Source: Paenibacillus sp. FSL R10-2782 (GTDB lineage: Bacteria; Bacillota; Bacilli; Paenibacillales; Paenibacillaceae). From it: a stretch of DNA of 64,000 nucleotides. The stretch spans positions 3,773,001 through 3,837,000 of the forward strand of contig NZ_CP151951.1 of NCBI RefSeq assembly GCF_038592985.1, read 5' to 3'. The notes under the pieces are model-generated. The model saw nothing but the letters and a program-made list of their open reading frames with translations. It did no database searches and was not told where the DNA came from. The number at the start of each line of letters is the position of its first letter. Position 1 is the first letter of the stretch. The position numbers and the translations under genes were made by a program. Below, in pieces: positions 22,115-30,449 of this stretch.

Positions 22115-23213
22115 GAAAACACGTTTCCTCCCCAATCCCAGGTACATACGCACAATAAGGATCACTTTCCAAATAGTCTCCTGTTATTGCAAAAGCCCTT
22201 GCTCTGGAGCCCCCACAGACTGTCTTGAATTCACAGACGCCGCATTTACCTTTAAGTAGAGACTTATTTCTAAGACTGGTCATGATTGGAGAGCTGCGAT
22301 AGATATCAACCAGGTTGTCCTTTCGTACATTTCCACATGAAAGAGGCAGAAAACCGCTTGGGTACACTTCGCCAATATGACTGATAAAAAGAAATCCATC
22401 CCCATCGTTTACTCCTTTAGGCGCACGTCCTAAAACATCTGCCCTCTTTTGTTTATCCACCTCACCACTCTTACCTGCTCTGTGCTTTTCCTGTAGTACA
22501 ACCCTTCGGTAGTGGGGAGCTTCTGTAGCCTTTACGCCGTACGGCATCTGTTGCTGTATGTGATACAGCCACTTCATTACGGCTTCATGCTCATCAGGAG
22601 TAATCATATCTTTCTCCATGCCACGCCCGGTTGGAACAAGGAAAAATAAGCTCCATAGCACAGCCTGCATTTCCTTTACCCTTTCTGCAATTTGCTCCAG
22701 ATCATGAAGATTGTACCGGGACACCGTAGTGTTCACTTGAATAGGGATGTCCAGTTCCTTCAAATAACCAATTCCTCGCATGGTCGTATCGTAAGAACCC
22801 GGAGTACCCCGAAAATGATCGTGAATGTCTGCGCATGAACCGTCAAGACTAAAAGCCCACCGTGATAACCCAACTTTCTTTGCTTTTTCTACCGCTGCTC
22901 GTGTCACTTTAGGGGTGGCACTGGGGGTCATTGAAACCGACAGCTTTTTCTCTTCAATTGCATATTGAGCCAATTCAAATAGATCAGGACGCATTAAAGG
23001 ATCTCCGCCTGTGAATACAACAAGCGGATGATTCATTTCAGCGATTTGATCCATCAGTTTTTTACCCTCTTCTAATGTCAGTTGGCGAGGGTCAGGTTTG
23101 TACTGAGCTTCCGCTCTACAGTGAAGGCATTTTAAAGCACAAGCTCGTGTCACCTCCCAGATGACTATAAACGGGTCAATATGATAATCTCGCGGCGTTT
23201 TCAAAGATATCAT
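22107..23213 (-). CDS. radical SAM/SPASM protein, AhbD/NirJ-like
   Basis: 368 residues. The radical-SAM cluster is CALKCLHC (Cys25, 29, 32) with the GGDPLMRP motif. A C-terminal SPASM region has CGNV, CGVCEFKTVCGG and a final Cys. The family resembles haem-maturing enzymes such as AhbD and NirJ and the TIGR04053 group. It sits between the ywiC-like gene and hemY, so a role in haem or tetrapyrrole modification under anaerobiosis is inferred; the substrate is unknown. AAAAAGGAG lies 10 nt before the ATG. Confidence 0.85.
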   Translation of the reverse strand: MISLKTPRDYHIDPFIVIWEVTRACALKCLHCRAEAQYKPDPRQLTLEEGKKLMDQIAEMNHPLVVFTGGDPLMRPDLFELAQYAIEEKKLSVSMTPSATPKVTRAAVEKAKKVGLSRWAFSLDGSCADIHDHFRGTPGSYDTTMRGIGYLKELDIPIQVNTTVSRYNLHDLEQIAERVKEMQAVLWSLFFLVPTGRGMEKDMITPDEHEAVMKWLYHIQQQMPYGVKATEAPHYRRVVLQEKHRAGKSGEVDKQKRADVLGRAPKGVNDGDGFLFISHIGEVYPSGFLPLSCGNVRKDNLVDIYRSSPIMTSLRNKSLLKGKCGVCEFKTVCGGSRARAFAITGDYLESDPYCAYVPGIGEETCFHE

Positions 23214-23228
23214 TGATGTCTCTCCTTT

Positions 23229-23942
23229 TTAGAAGTATAAAAACAGCACACATACATAGAGCATCATTGAAAATCCAATTTCCGCCATGCCAACTTCTTT
23301 TGCCTGTAATCCGAGTTTAGGAAGCCATATGGCTCGTATCAACAAAATAAAAAAAGGAACAAACAGGGGGAACTTTAACCAAGCGGAAAACAACATAATC
23401 ACCACATGATATATGATGGAAGCATAATAATAACGTATATTTTTTCGTTCACGAATGATCGTTTTGACATACAAAGCGGTTCCAATAAAGTAGGACACCA
23501 AAAGCAAGAATAGCTCTGTTGCTACTCTCCAATTGTTTCCTTCCCCCATATAAATAACGGGATATATAAAAGAACAAAACAGTAGAATCGCAATAATGTC
23601 ATTTAGTAAAGCACGTTCATTTTTCGTTTTTGCAAAATAAATATTAGCCATAAAAAAAAGCAGTAGCAGAACTCCATACCAGATCAACGCAGGCTCAAAC
23701 CATACAAGAGAAATTAAAAAAGGAAGTAATATCACTCCGTATACAACGGCGGGTTTACGGTATCTTTCACTGTTGCCTGTTTTGATCCATTGGAGAACAG
23801 GAAAACTGAATAAGTAGATAAAAAACCAGCACACAAATAGTGGTATATGAATAAGCTCCCCTTGAGAAGCCGCTAAACCGAATAAAAATGGAAGAATGAG
23901 CATTGCCCAAGCCCCATGTTGATTGGGTATGTATCTGCTCAT
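23229..23942 (-). CDS. YwiC-like integral membrane protein
   Basis: About 237 residues from ATG 23942 (MSRYIPNQHGAWAMLILP). It is the YwiC family: an NQHGAWAM motif then roughly eight hydrophobic segments. Its function is not known; in Bacillus subtilis ywiC lies near nar genes. The normal start is preceded not by a clean ribosome site but by a 20-codon relic of ric (MSRLTEITNIKKIV...) whose TGA ends 6 nt before the ATG, so translation may depend on re-initiation. It is the first gene of ywiC-radical SAM-hemY. Confidence 0.8.
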   Translation of the reverse strand: MSRYIPNQHGAWAMLILPFLFGLAASQGELIHIPLFVCWFFIYLFSFPVLQWIKTGNSERYRKPAVVYGVILLPFLISLVWFEPALIWYGVLLLLFFMANIYFAKTKNERALLNDIIAILLFCSFIYPVIYMGEGNNWRVATELFLLLVSYFIGTALYVKTIIRERKNIRYYYASIIYHVVIMLFSAWLKFPLFVPFFILLIRAIWLPKLGLQAKEVGMAEIGFSMMLYVCVLFLYF

Positions 23943-23951
23943 CCCCTTCAA

Positions 23952-24017
23952 AATCTTGATCCTTTTTTCACAATCTTTTTTATATTTGTTATTTCGGTTA
24001 ATCGACTCATCATCCAT
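23952..24017 (-). pseudogene. relic copy of the ric 5' end (leader peptide frame)
   Basis: Minus strand: GGGGGAATGGATGATGAG followed by a frame MSRLTEITNIKKIVKKGSRF and stop. It matches the real ric start (GGGGGAATGGATGATGAG, MSQLTEETWVADIVKE). It keeps the ribosome site and shares the promoter, so a 20-residue leader peptide is probably translated just before the ywiC-like gene. Confidence 0.65.
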
Positions 24018-24049
24018 TCCCCCAAGATTGAATTTTTTCATCTAATTTC

Positions 24050-24115
24050 ATTCTAAGTATTATATGAAATTGAACCAATTAGGGAGTTCCCTTTTCCATA
24101 GGGGGGAATAGCCTA
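24050..24115 (-). promoter_or_regulatory. promoter and NreC-like boxes of ywiC-radicalSAM-hemY
   Basis: Minus strand: -10 TAGAAT (24055-24050), 17-bp spacer, -35 TTGGTT (24078-24073). TAGGGAGTTCCCTT at 24080-24093 directly upstream; a second, degenerate box ends GCCTA at 24115. The divergent hemerythrin gene may share the boxes. Confidence 0.7.
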
Positions 24116-24187
24116 ACCGGAAAAACAACGCTGTTTTCTTATGCTATACTGTACTCAAAAAAGGGAACAAGGAAAGGATGAACTGTT

Positions 24188-24610
24188 ATGGGAGGACCAT
24201 CTTTGCGTCAACTGCATGCTCATCATGCCATTCATCAAGGTGGGCTATCTGGTGCTCTAGATAAGACGAGAGAAGTAGAGGAATTGCTCAAAGCAAAAGA
24301 ATTCAAGGTGGCGCGCCAGGCTGCCGACCACTTGATCGAATATTGGGAAACGCGCATTCTCAGCCATGCTGATGCAGAAGAGGAAGGATTCTATCAGGAA
24401 AAAGTCGAGAAAAAACCGGAGCTGCAGGAAGCCGTCGTCAAACTTACACGGGATCATGATCTGCTTCGAATCATTGTAAAAGAGCTCAAAGCCGGGATCC
24501 GTGAAGAAGGGCTTACGCCTGAAGTTCTTCAGCAGTTCCACGCGCTTCTGGTTGTCAATGCCATTCATAGCCGGGAAGAAGAACGTCTGTTGTTTGAGGA
24601 ACTGTCATGA
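24188..24610 (+). CDS. hemerythrin-like HHE domain protein
   Basis: 140 residues. Iron-ligand pattern of the HHE family: QLHAHHAIH at the N-terminus, HADAEEEGFY in the middle, TRDHDLLR and NAIHSREEERLLFEE at the end. Such proteins bind a diiron centre and sense or carry O2 or NO. AGGAAAGG precedes the ATG and TATACT (about 24147) may be its -10. It diverges from the nitrate/haem genes with the NreC-like boxes in between, so co-regulation is likely but not shown. Confidence 0.82.
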   Translation: MGGPSLRQLHAHHAIHQGGLSGALDKTREVEELLKAKEFKVARQAADHLIEYWETRILSHADAEEEGFYQEKVEKKPELQEAVVKLTRDHDLLRIIVKELKAGIREEGLTPEVLQQFHALLVVNAIHSREEERLLFEELS

Positions 24611-24800
24611 TCAAGATGTGGCGTAATTATTCACTTTCTCTATAAAACGTGCCGAAGAAATAGTCCAGCTCGACAAGGCGCTCCGTAAATGAACCTTTTT
24701 CGTGGAAAGACTATGCAAAAATGCTGTTGCCACCCGCTCTTTTGTAATCTCTCCCTTATGCGTCCAAACATCCCCACCAACCAACATAAAGAGCAGGGTT
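24611..24800 (-). pseudogene. gene remnant, family not recognised
   Basis: A minus-strand frame ending at 24611 reads sensibly for about 60 codons (LLFMLVGGDVWTHKGEITKE ...) but begins after an in-frame stop and has no start or ribosome site. It looks like the C-terminal end of a lost gene. I cannot name the family. Confidence 0.35.
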
Positions 24801-24879
24801 TTGGTGTGTTCTATGTATGATCGCTATTCATCTTTATATTTAAAAGCAATTGCCGTATTTCCTGATCGGGAATCAAAAT

Positions 24880-25274
24880 AAGAGGAGATTTCCCCCCAAT
24901 TCAGTTCGTATTCCGTGTGTAACAAACGATTATGCTCCCTTTGCCGCTTCCTCTCCCCTTCCTCAGTCCAATTATCCCACGAAGTTGGAAATTAATCGCC
25001 AAGGTTTGGTCGAGGGCATCACCATACTCCTCAGGGATGTCTTCACCATCCCAAACCGGATATTCATTCTCTTTAGCTCGGGGAATAGCGGGAACGCCTT
25101 GATTTGCATAAATGCCGGACCAAAATCTTTTTCAACCAAATTCTCCAGTGCTGCATACTCACGGATACACATATACCCTTCCATGTCCTCGTGGTCCAAT
25201 ACATCGGGAGACAGGAAGAGCGTCAACAGCTTGACGCTGCGCATAGCTTGAGGGACAAAGGGCAAGGCAGGCAA
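24880..25274 (-). pseudogene. decayed gene segment in two frames
   Basis: Two minus-strand frames read protein-like in turn: GYMCIREYAALENLVEKDFG from about 25190, then ENEYPVWDGEDIPEEYGDAL around 25040-25000. Neither has a start. This suggests a frameshifted remnant of a gene I do not recognise, joined to the monooxygenase fragment upstream. Confidence 0.35.
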
Positions 25275-25518
25275 ATGTTTTTCTATAAGGTTTAGGAAGT
25301 TCTTCTTTTAGCCAACTTTCCTTTGTTCCTTTCCAGATTTCAAAAAGAGTAACCTCATTTGAATTATCAATATCATCTGAAAGAACGGCACTTACAAAAG
25401 CTGGTTCATGTTCCATCGCTCTCATATTAGCAGATAATAGTTCTTTGAATCCTTCCTTTTTTTCACTTTTAATTTTAAATCTTATATAGAGTATTACGTT
25501 TTCTTTATTATTACTCAT
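25180..25518 (-). pseudogene. antibiotic-biosynthesis-monooxygenase-like (ABM) domain, frameshifted
   Basis: The first ~80 codons form an ABM ferredoxin-like domain (VILYIRFKIKSEKKEGFKEL, then VTLFEIWKGTKESWL) with a good ribosome site (AAAGGA) before ATG 25518. After KPYRKT the reading frame turns to Cys/Pro-rich noise, and family-like sequence continues in another frame (LPALPFVPQAMRSVKLLT). A frameshift near 25275 is the simple reading; a short functional protein is possible. Confidence 0.55.
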
Positions 25519-25572
25519 AAATATCCTTTAACTTAATAAGTTTAAACTTATCATTAAATAAATCAACAAAGC

Positions 25573-26154
25573 TTATGACTGAGACAAAATTCCTTTAACA
25601 AACAATGAGACACTGTGCTTGTAGAACTCTTCCTCGGTGACGAGTTGGGACTGATATTGCCGGTGAATTAGCTCGCTCATCTGAAATCCGTAGCACATCG
25701 AGAGAAAAGACATGGCGGCAAGACGCTCATCCTGTCTGGCTATAACTTTTTTCTTCTGCAGGCGTTCAAAATATTCAACCAGCAAGGAGTGCAGCTTCAC
25801 CGGCGGATCGGCCAGCACTCTGTCCAATTCGGGTAGCATTCCTTTGTCGCGGATACCAATCAAAATGATGTCCGCATTTTTATGGAAAAACAAACGGTAC
25901 TGCTGACTTACATTCAGCAGATCGACTTCCGGATTATCGGTCGCGTCCTCTTTTAACAGCTTCTCAAATTGCGGGATATCTGAATGTCTTTCAATGATGG
26001 CTTCCAATATGCCTTGCTTGCTTCCAAATTGCCGGAAAATCGTAGATTCATTGACTTTAGCTTCCGTTGCAATGGCTTTGGTGCTTACTCCCCGATAGCC
26101 CTTCTTTTTGATGAGCCGTGTCGCGGCTTCAATGATTCTGTCTGATGTTTGCAT
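25573..26154 (-). CDS. TetR/AcrR-family transcriptional regulator
   Basis: 193 residues. N-terminal HTH of the TetR type (IIEAATRLIKKKGYRGVST, then FRQFGSKQGILEAII) in residues 7-55, then a variable helical ligand domain. AAAGGAG precedes the ATG. It lies upstream of the monooxygenase relic and 91 bp downstream of the FAH-family gene on the same strand. It may control the divergent pair at 26246-28443, where a palindrome sits over the promoter. Confidence 0.88.
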   Translation of the reverse strand: MQTSDRIIEAATRLIKKKGYRGVSTKAIATEAKVNESTIFRQFGSKQGILEAIIERHSDIPQFEKLLKEDATDNPEVDLLNVSQQYRLFFHKNADIILIGIRDKGMLPELDRVLADPPVKLHSLLVEYFERLQKKKVIARQDERLAAMSFLSMCYGFQMSELIHRQYQSQLVTEEEFYKHSVSLFVKGILSQS

Positions 26155-26245
26155 TGTATTTCTCCTTTTGCATATGTTAAACCTATTCTACTACAAGTTT
26201 TACTATGCAGCAGGGTCGGGGTTCATCATTTTCATAAACGTTTAT

Positions 26246-27256
26246 TTAAGGCAAATCGCTTCTTTTTTCCCAGCGGCTTGGTTCCGTAATCTTGACATGA
26301 TCAGGCACCAATTGCATGAGCGTGCCTAATTTATCAAATGTAATCTGGATTCGGTCAGAGGGCAACAGCCATTGTTCGGTCTCGATTGCGCAGCAATCCG
26401 GTATCGTCCCCATTCCTATAATCGTGCCCGGGAGCGGCGTGAAAACTTTGAGAACCTCCTCCATCACTTTTGCAGGGTGTGCAGAATACTCGGATGTGCT
26501 TCCCTTCCAGTGCAGTCTCTCCCCGATGCGTACATCCACATCCAGTGCCAGCGGGTTGTCGATTTCATCCGGCGTAACCAGAAATGGTCCTATTCCTTTG
26601 CTGCGATCAAAATCTTTGCAGCGCGTCGGTCCGATCAGCGCCTGGAAATCCGGCCACTGCACATCGCGGACAGTACTGTCGTTAAAAATAACATAACCTG
26701 CAATGCAGTTCCCCTTCCCTGTAACAAAGGCCAGCTCCGGCTCGATATCCAGGTAGGAAGAGTACGAAGGCCAATGAATCGTATCCCCATCGCCAATTAA
26801 TGCATTATGGTTACACTTGTAATAACTGAAAGTTACTTTATTCGGATCTTTCTGGAATTTTTCAGCAATTTTTCGTTTAAGCTCTTCTCTTTCCGGCCCT
26901 GTATATTCTCTTTGCAACAGATTTACGCCAGCATTTCTCAGATGTCTTGGCGTCAGCCCGAAATCGATAAGCGCAGCCGGATTCGGAACCGGCGGCAGCA
27001 GTTTTACCGCTGCAATCGGGCAGATTTCATTTTCATTGAATTGATGCGACTGTTCGACAGCATATTGCATCAATTCCTTAGCGGCATCATAACTTGTCGG
27101 CAAATAATGAAGATAGCTGTCTATACTTTCAAGACTGTCAATGAATGTTCCCTGCTTTTTCATGATTGCGGCAAAAGACACGACAAATTTCTCGTTAATT
27201 ACAAGCCCAAACAAAGGTTCCTGGGATGTCTTGGTTTGAAAGGTTACTAGCTTCAT
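26246..27256 (-). CDS. fumarylacetoacetate hydrolase (FAH) family protein
   Basis: 336 residues. A FAH C-terminal fold with the metal ligands expected in LDIEPELAFVTG (Glu pair) and the Asp in VIFNDSTVRDVQ, plus GIGPFLVTPDE. The family cleaves C-C bonds in, or isomerises, aromatic degradation intermediates. GGAGGAG lies before the ATG. It diverges from an MBL-fold hydrolase, suggesting a small catabolic pair; the substrate is not readable. Confidence 0.85.
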   Translation of the reverse strand: MKLVTFQTKTSQEPLFGLVINEKFVVSFAAIMKKQGTFIDSLESIDSYLHYLPTSYDAAKELMQYAVEQSHQFNENEICPIAAVKLLPPVPNPAALIDFGLTPRHLRNAGVNLLQREYTGPEREELKRKIAEKFQKDPNKVTFSYYKCNHNALIGDGDTIHWPSYSSYLDIEPELAFVTGKGNCIAGYVIFNDSTVRDVQWPDFQALIGPTRCKDFDRSKGIGPFLVTPDEIDNPLALDVDVRIGERLHWKGSTSEYSAHPAKVMEEVLKVFTPLPGTIIGMGTIPDCCAIETEQWLLPSDRIQITFDKLGTLMQLVPDHVKITEPSRWEKRSDLP

Positions 27257-27314
27257 GTTGCAACTCCTCCATCCATGTAGTGTGATGTTGTTCTGTTACT
27301 ATCATAAAGCATAG

Positions 27315-27365
27315 AACAAATGCATGCAAGTACTTGCTTGCGTTTTGTTTTCCATTCTCTATAAT
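27315..27365. promoter_or_regulatory. divergent operator-promoter between FAH-family and MBL genes
   Basis: Perfect palindrome GCAAGTACTTGC at 27326-27337 inside a longer imperfect dyad whose outer halves are AACAAA and TTTGTT (27315-27349). Plus-strand -35 TTGCGT (27338-27343), 16-bp spacer, -10 TATAAT (27360-27365), so the dyad covers the -35. A regulator such as the nearby TetR protein probably represses here (inference). Confidence 0.6.
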
Positions 27366-27420
27366 AAAGACATAGCCAGTATGCCTTACCCCAAAAACAT
27401 ATACACAAAGGAGAATTTTT

Positions 27421-28443
27421 ATGAAGTATGGACGTATTATACAAAAGCCTCGCGTTAAATTTTTTGAAGTCGCAGATGGCGTCTTTGCCGGTATTTCGCC
27501 GTATCGCGGGATCAGTTGGGCCAATGCCGGGTTCATCAACAAGGGTGAAGGGCTGGTGTATGACACGTTCTTCGATTTGTTCCATGCACGGGAAATGCGG
27601 AAGGCTTTTATGGAAGTAAGCAACGGCGGCTCTCCCGCATATGTGGTGAACTCGCACTATAACAGCGACCATGCCTGGGGAAACAAAGTGTTTGAAGATG
27701 CTTGCATTATTATGCACAAGGAAGCGTCCAGAGAGCGTCTCACCGAAAATATCGCCTGGATGGACAGCGTCATTAGAAGAGGAAAGAATTCTCCGGAATC
27801 GACTTCGGGCGAGCGGTTTTTTGCAGCGGAATTTGAAGGATTCGACCTGGAAGGCGTAGAATGGGTGCTCCCGAATATTGAGATAAAGGACGATATCAAC
27901 ATCCGTCTTGGAGATACGGAAGTTATGATTTACAACGTAGCTCCGGCCCACTCGGACAGTGACTTGCTGCTGTGGATGCCAAAAGAAAAAGTGCTGTTCG
28001 CCGGCGATGTCGTGTTTAACGGTTGTACGGCATACAGCGAAGAGGGAACCCTCAATTGGGTTAAAGTGCTTGATCGCATTATTGATGAAATTAAACCCGA
28101 AATCGTTGTTCCAGGACATGGCGCCATCTGCGGCCTGGACTTCGTGAAGGAGCAGAGAGACTACCTCCTGAATCTGATCAGCGAGTTCAACAAGCATTAC
28201 AATGGCGAAATTGATTCCTTGTCCCTGACCAAGCAAATTGATATTTCCCGCTTTCTTCATTGGATTCAGCCAGAACGCTTGTATGTTACAGTGGATATCC
28301 TATTGAAAAGCAAACGAGGGTTACCACCCCTTCCAATTTGGAACGAGGTGCCTGCTAAGCTGGAAGACATGAAAGCTTTTTTGACCGGAAAATATGGCAA
28401 TCAGATCAAGCCATGGGACCCTATGAGTGTTTGGCAAGAATAG
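27421..28443 (+). CDS. MBL-fold metallo-hydrolase
   Basis: 340 residues with the zinc motif HYNSDHAWG (about residues 80-88), later ligands APAHSDSD and VVPGHG. AAAGGAG precedes the ATG. The family covers lactonases, glyoxalase II-like thioesterases and others. Being divergent from a FAH-family hydrolase suggests both act in one catabolic route. Confidence 0.88.
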   Translation: MKYGRIIQKPRVKFFEVADGVFAGISPYRGISWANAGFINKGEGLVYDTFFDLFHAREMRKAFMEVSNGGSPAYVVNSHYNSDHAWGNKVFEDACIIMHKEASRERLTENIAWMDSVIRRGKNSPESTSGERFFAAEFEGFDLEGVEWVLPNIEIKDDINIRLGDTEVMIYNVAPAHSDSDLLLWMPKEKVLFAGDVVFNGCTAYSEEGTLNWVKVLDRIIDEIKPEIVVPGHGAICGLDFVKEQRDYLLNLISEFNKHYNGEIDSLSLTKQIDISRFLHWIQPERLYVTVDILLKSKRGLPPLPIWNEVPAKLEDMKAFLTGKYGNQIKPWDPMSVWQE

Positions 28444-28446
28444 TGC

Positions 28447-28855
28447 ATGCAAGCCGTTATCAAGGGCGTATTGTACGGCATCGCTGCAGCATTGCCTGTC
28501 TTTCGCAAGCGGGGTTCCGGGCATTTCGTCAATATTGCTTCTACAGCGTGACATAAAACGGTACCGAGCCAGTCCGTTTATTTTGCCACGAAATTTTGCC
28601 GTCCTCGCCATCTCCGAGGGTTTGCGGCAGGAAGCCGGTGATAAGGTCCGGGTAACGATCATTTCACCCGGTTTTGTTCGGACGAATTTCGCTGAAGGGG
28701 TGCCGAATCTAGAGGTGAGGGCCCTGCTCGAAGAATCTCGTGACAAGTTCGCGTTGCCGTCAGAGACGATTGCCCGTGCCATAGCGTACGCAATCGAGCA
28801 GCCAGCTGACGTTGATGTGAACGAGATCGTGATTCGCCCCACATCTCAAGCGTAA
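28447..28855 (+). pseudogene. short-chain dehydrogenase (SDR) remnant
   Basis: Two frames together give SDR pieces: IKGVLYGIAAALPVFRKRGS ... FVNIASTA and a stop near 28551, then FAVLAISEGLRQEAGDKVRV ... VRTNFAEG to the normal end at 28855. The NAD-binding N-terminus and the Tyr-x3-Lys active site are missing. It follows the MBL gene by a few bases. Confidence 0.75.
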
Positions 28856-28898
28856 GGTAACAGGGGATGATGTAAAGAAGGTCGAAATTCGTAATAAC

Positions 28899-28934
28899 AG
28901 TCCCGATGAAGCGTGTATACATCGGGACTTTTTT
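28899..28934 (+). terminator. terminator after the MBL/SDR unit
   Basis: AGTCCCGATG / CATCGGGACT perfect 10-bp stem followed by six T. Confidence 0.88.
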
Positions 28935-28964
28935 CATTAAGCTTCATGATCCCCGTATTCTCGC

Positions 28965-29124
28965 CTACGAAATGCCCCCGCTAGTAAGCAGTGTATCGCA
29001 CAATTGACGGATGTACCTGACTGGGGGGAGCCCAAACATACGGGCGTATTCGCGGCTAAAATGGGAGGGACTTTCGTAGCCGATCTGAATTGCCGCCTCG
29101 GCCGCTTTTGTCGTTTCGGTTAAA
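28965..29124 (-). pseudogene. AraC-family regulator C-terminal remnant
   Basis: Minus strand reads [20 protein letters not shown] followed by [13 protein letters not shown], the second helix-turn-helix of AraC proteins, ending at TAG 28965. The rest of the gene is missing. Confidence 0.7.
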
Positions 29125-29126
29125 GG

Positions 29127-29152
29127 GCAGCCCCGCTTTGGCTGGCTTTTTT
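29127..29152 (+). terminator. possible orphan terminator
   Basis: CAGCC-CCGCTTT-GGCTG followed by GCTTTTTT. No intact plus-strand gene precedes it; a relic of a lost gene is likely. Confidence 0.45.
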
Positions 29153-29339
29153 ACATGCCCATAATGAGAGTGAAAAATAAGAATTTCGGATCATCACTAC
29201 TCCTACCTTTCTCCCTTATTGTTCCTCATAAACTCGTACAAACGACTTATTTTCGGTTTAAATCCCTTCCTTTTTTTGCTAACGCCCACTAGATTCACTA
29301 AAATATAAGTAATCATTTTAATCATCCGAGGTGGACATC

Positions 29340-29702
29340 ATGGCTAAAATTATGGTTCCTTCTGAGAAACTGGAGGCAGTTTCCAGGCAGTTCGTACAGG
29401 CACGCGAGTTGGGCGCACAAATTTGCGGACAACTGTCACAGCATATTCAAATGCTGGAAAGCAGCTGGGCAGGAACGACACAGCAGCGCTTTTATCAGGA
29501 TTTTCATAAGGCACGAGGGCAAATGGATGCTTTCACTCAAACCGTCGGCTAAGTTAGCACAGAGCTGCGTTCTATTGCGGTAAAATTCAAGGAAACAGAT
29601 ACGCAAGCAGACACGGGGATTTGCAAAGAAAATCATAACGGACAGATAGGCAACAATGAGAGAGCCACTTCCGGAAAAAAAGCGCTCCTGAATATACTAT
29701 AG
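29340..29702 (+). pseudogene. WXG100-family (ESAT-6-like) gene with in-frame stop
   Basis: ATG 29340 has GAGGTGG 5 nt upstream. Codons 1-70 read as a WXG100 protein: helix, SSWAGTTQQRFYQD turn (the WxG motif), second helix. A TAA at 29550-29552 interrupts it in TQTVG-stop-VSTELRSIAVKF, where a Glu codon would need only one base change. The frame then stays open to 29702. WXG100 proteins are type VII secretion substrates. No ESX ATPase gene is nearby. A short 70-residue product is possible. Confidence 0.7.
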
Positions 29703-30407
29703 CTTGGCTCTATCGTATGCAGCTACAAGAGCCACAACCACTGCTGCCGAGTTGGCCGCAGCCAAGTCAAGATTGGAATTAAAGGAACCCGCCGCTTCTG
29801 CTCCGGCAAGATCAGACAGAGAACGAACAGCCAGAAACGGGACACCAAACTGATACGCTGTCTGGACGACCGCGGTCCCTTCCATATCCGTCACCTTGGC
29901 TTCAGGAAACTGGCTGCGAATAAAATGAGCCCGCTCAGCCTGGTAGATAAAGGAGTCTGCCGTCGTAATCAAGCCAGTAACGATCTGCCCCTCAATCTTG
30001 GTCTCTACCAGCGTTTCTGTCGCAAAATCAAGCAGCGCTTGCTCGACCGGATAACTTGCCGGCATCTGCGGCACCTGCCCATATGTATAGCCGAACGCCG
30101 TTCCATCCACATCGCTGTAAGTTAGCTCGGTCGCCACTACGACATCCCCAACACGGAGCGCTGGATCAAGCCCGCCAGCAGACCCGGTATTAATGACAAG
30201 TTCCGGGTTAAAGCGCTCAATCAGCAGCGCTGTAGTCAAGGCCGCGTTCGCTTTGCCAATTCCCGATTGCAGCAAAACAACTTCCTTGCCCTGAAGACGA
30301 CCTGTATAAAAAATTCCATTTGCGATCCGGGTCATGCTTATCCCTTCGATCTGCGCTTTCAAACCTGCTATTTCTTCTTCCATGGCTCCGATAATGGCTA
30401 TACTCAC
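29697..30407 (-). CDS. mtnN: 5'-methylthioadenosine/S-adenosylhomocysteine nucleosidase
   Basis: 236 residues from GTG 30407 (reading MSIAIIGAMEEEI), with GGAGGGAG upstream; an in-frame ATG at 30443 lacks a ribosome site. Family motifs: QSGIGKANAA, the purine/ribose site VINTGSAGG, and the catalytic Asp in VRSLSDLA. It hydrolyses MTA and SAH to adenine and thio-sugars in methionine salvage and autoinducer-2 formation. Its neighbours on the same strand, an aminotransferase and metQ, are decayed. Confidence 0.93.
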   Translation of the reverse strand: MSIAIIGAMEEEIAGLKAQIEGISMTRIANGIFYTGRLQGKEVVLLQSGIGKANAALTTALLIERFNPELVINTGSAGGLDPALRVGDVVVATELTYSDVDGTAFGYTYGQVPQMPASYPVEQALLDFATETLVETKIEGQIVTGLITTADSFIYQAERAHFIRSQFPEAKVTDMEGTAVVQTAYQFGVPFLAVRSLSDLAGAEAAGSFNSNLDLAAANSAAVVVALVAAYDRAKL

Positions 30408-30449
30408 AGTTCGTTTCTCGCTCCCTCCATGAATTCCCTGCATTTTAGT

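Noticed and set aside
27253..28260. 335-codon open frame on the minus strand opposite the MBL-fold gene
   Set aside because: It mirrors the MBL coding frame, has atypical composition (His/Phe/Arg-rich) and no ribosome site; the plus-strand gene has clear zinc motifs.
29550..29552. Stop-codon recoding or read-through of the WXG100 gene
   Set aside because: No recoding element is visible and TAA is rarely recoded; a simple nonsense change is more likely.
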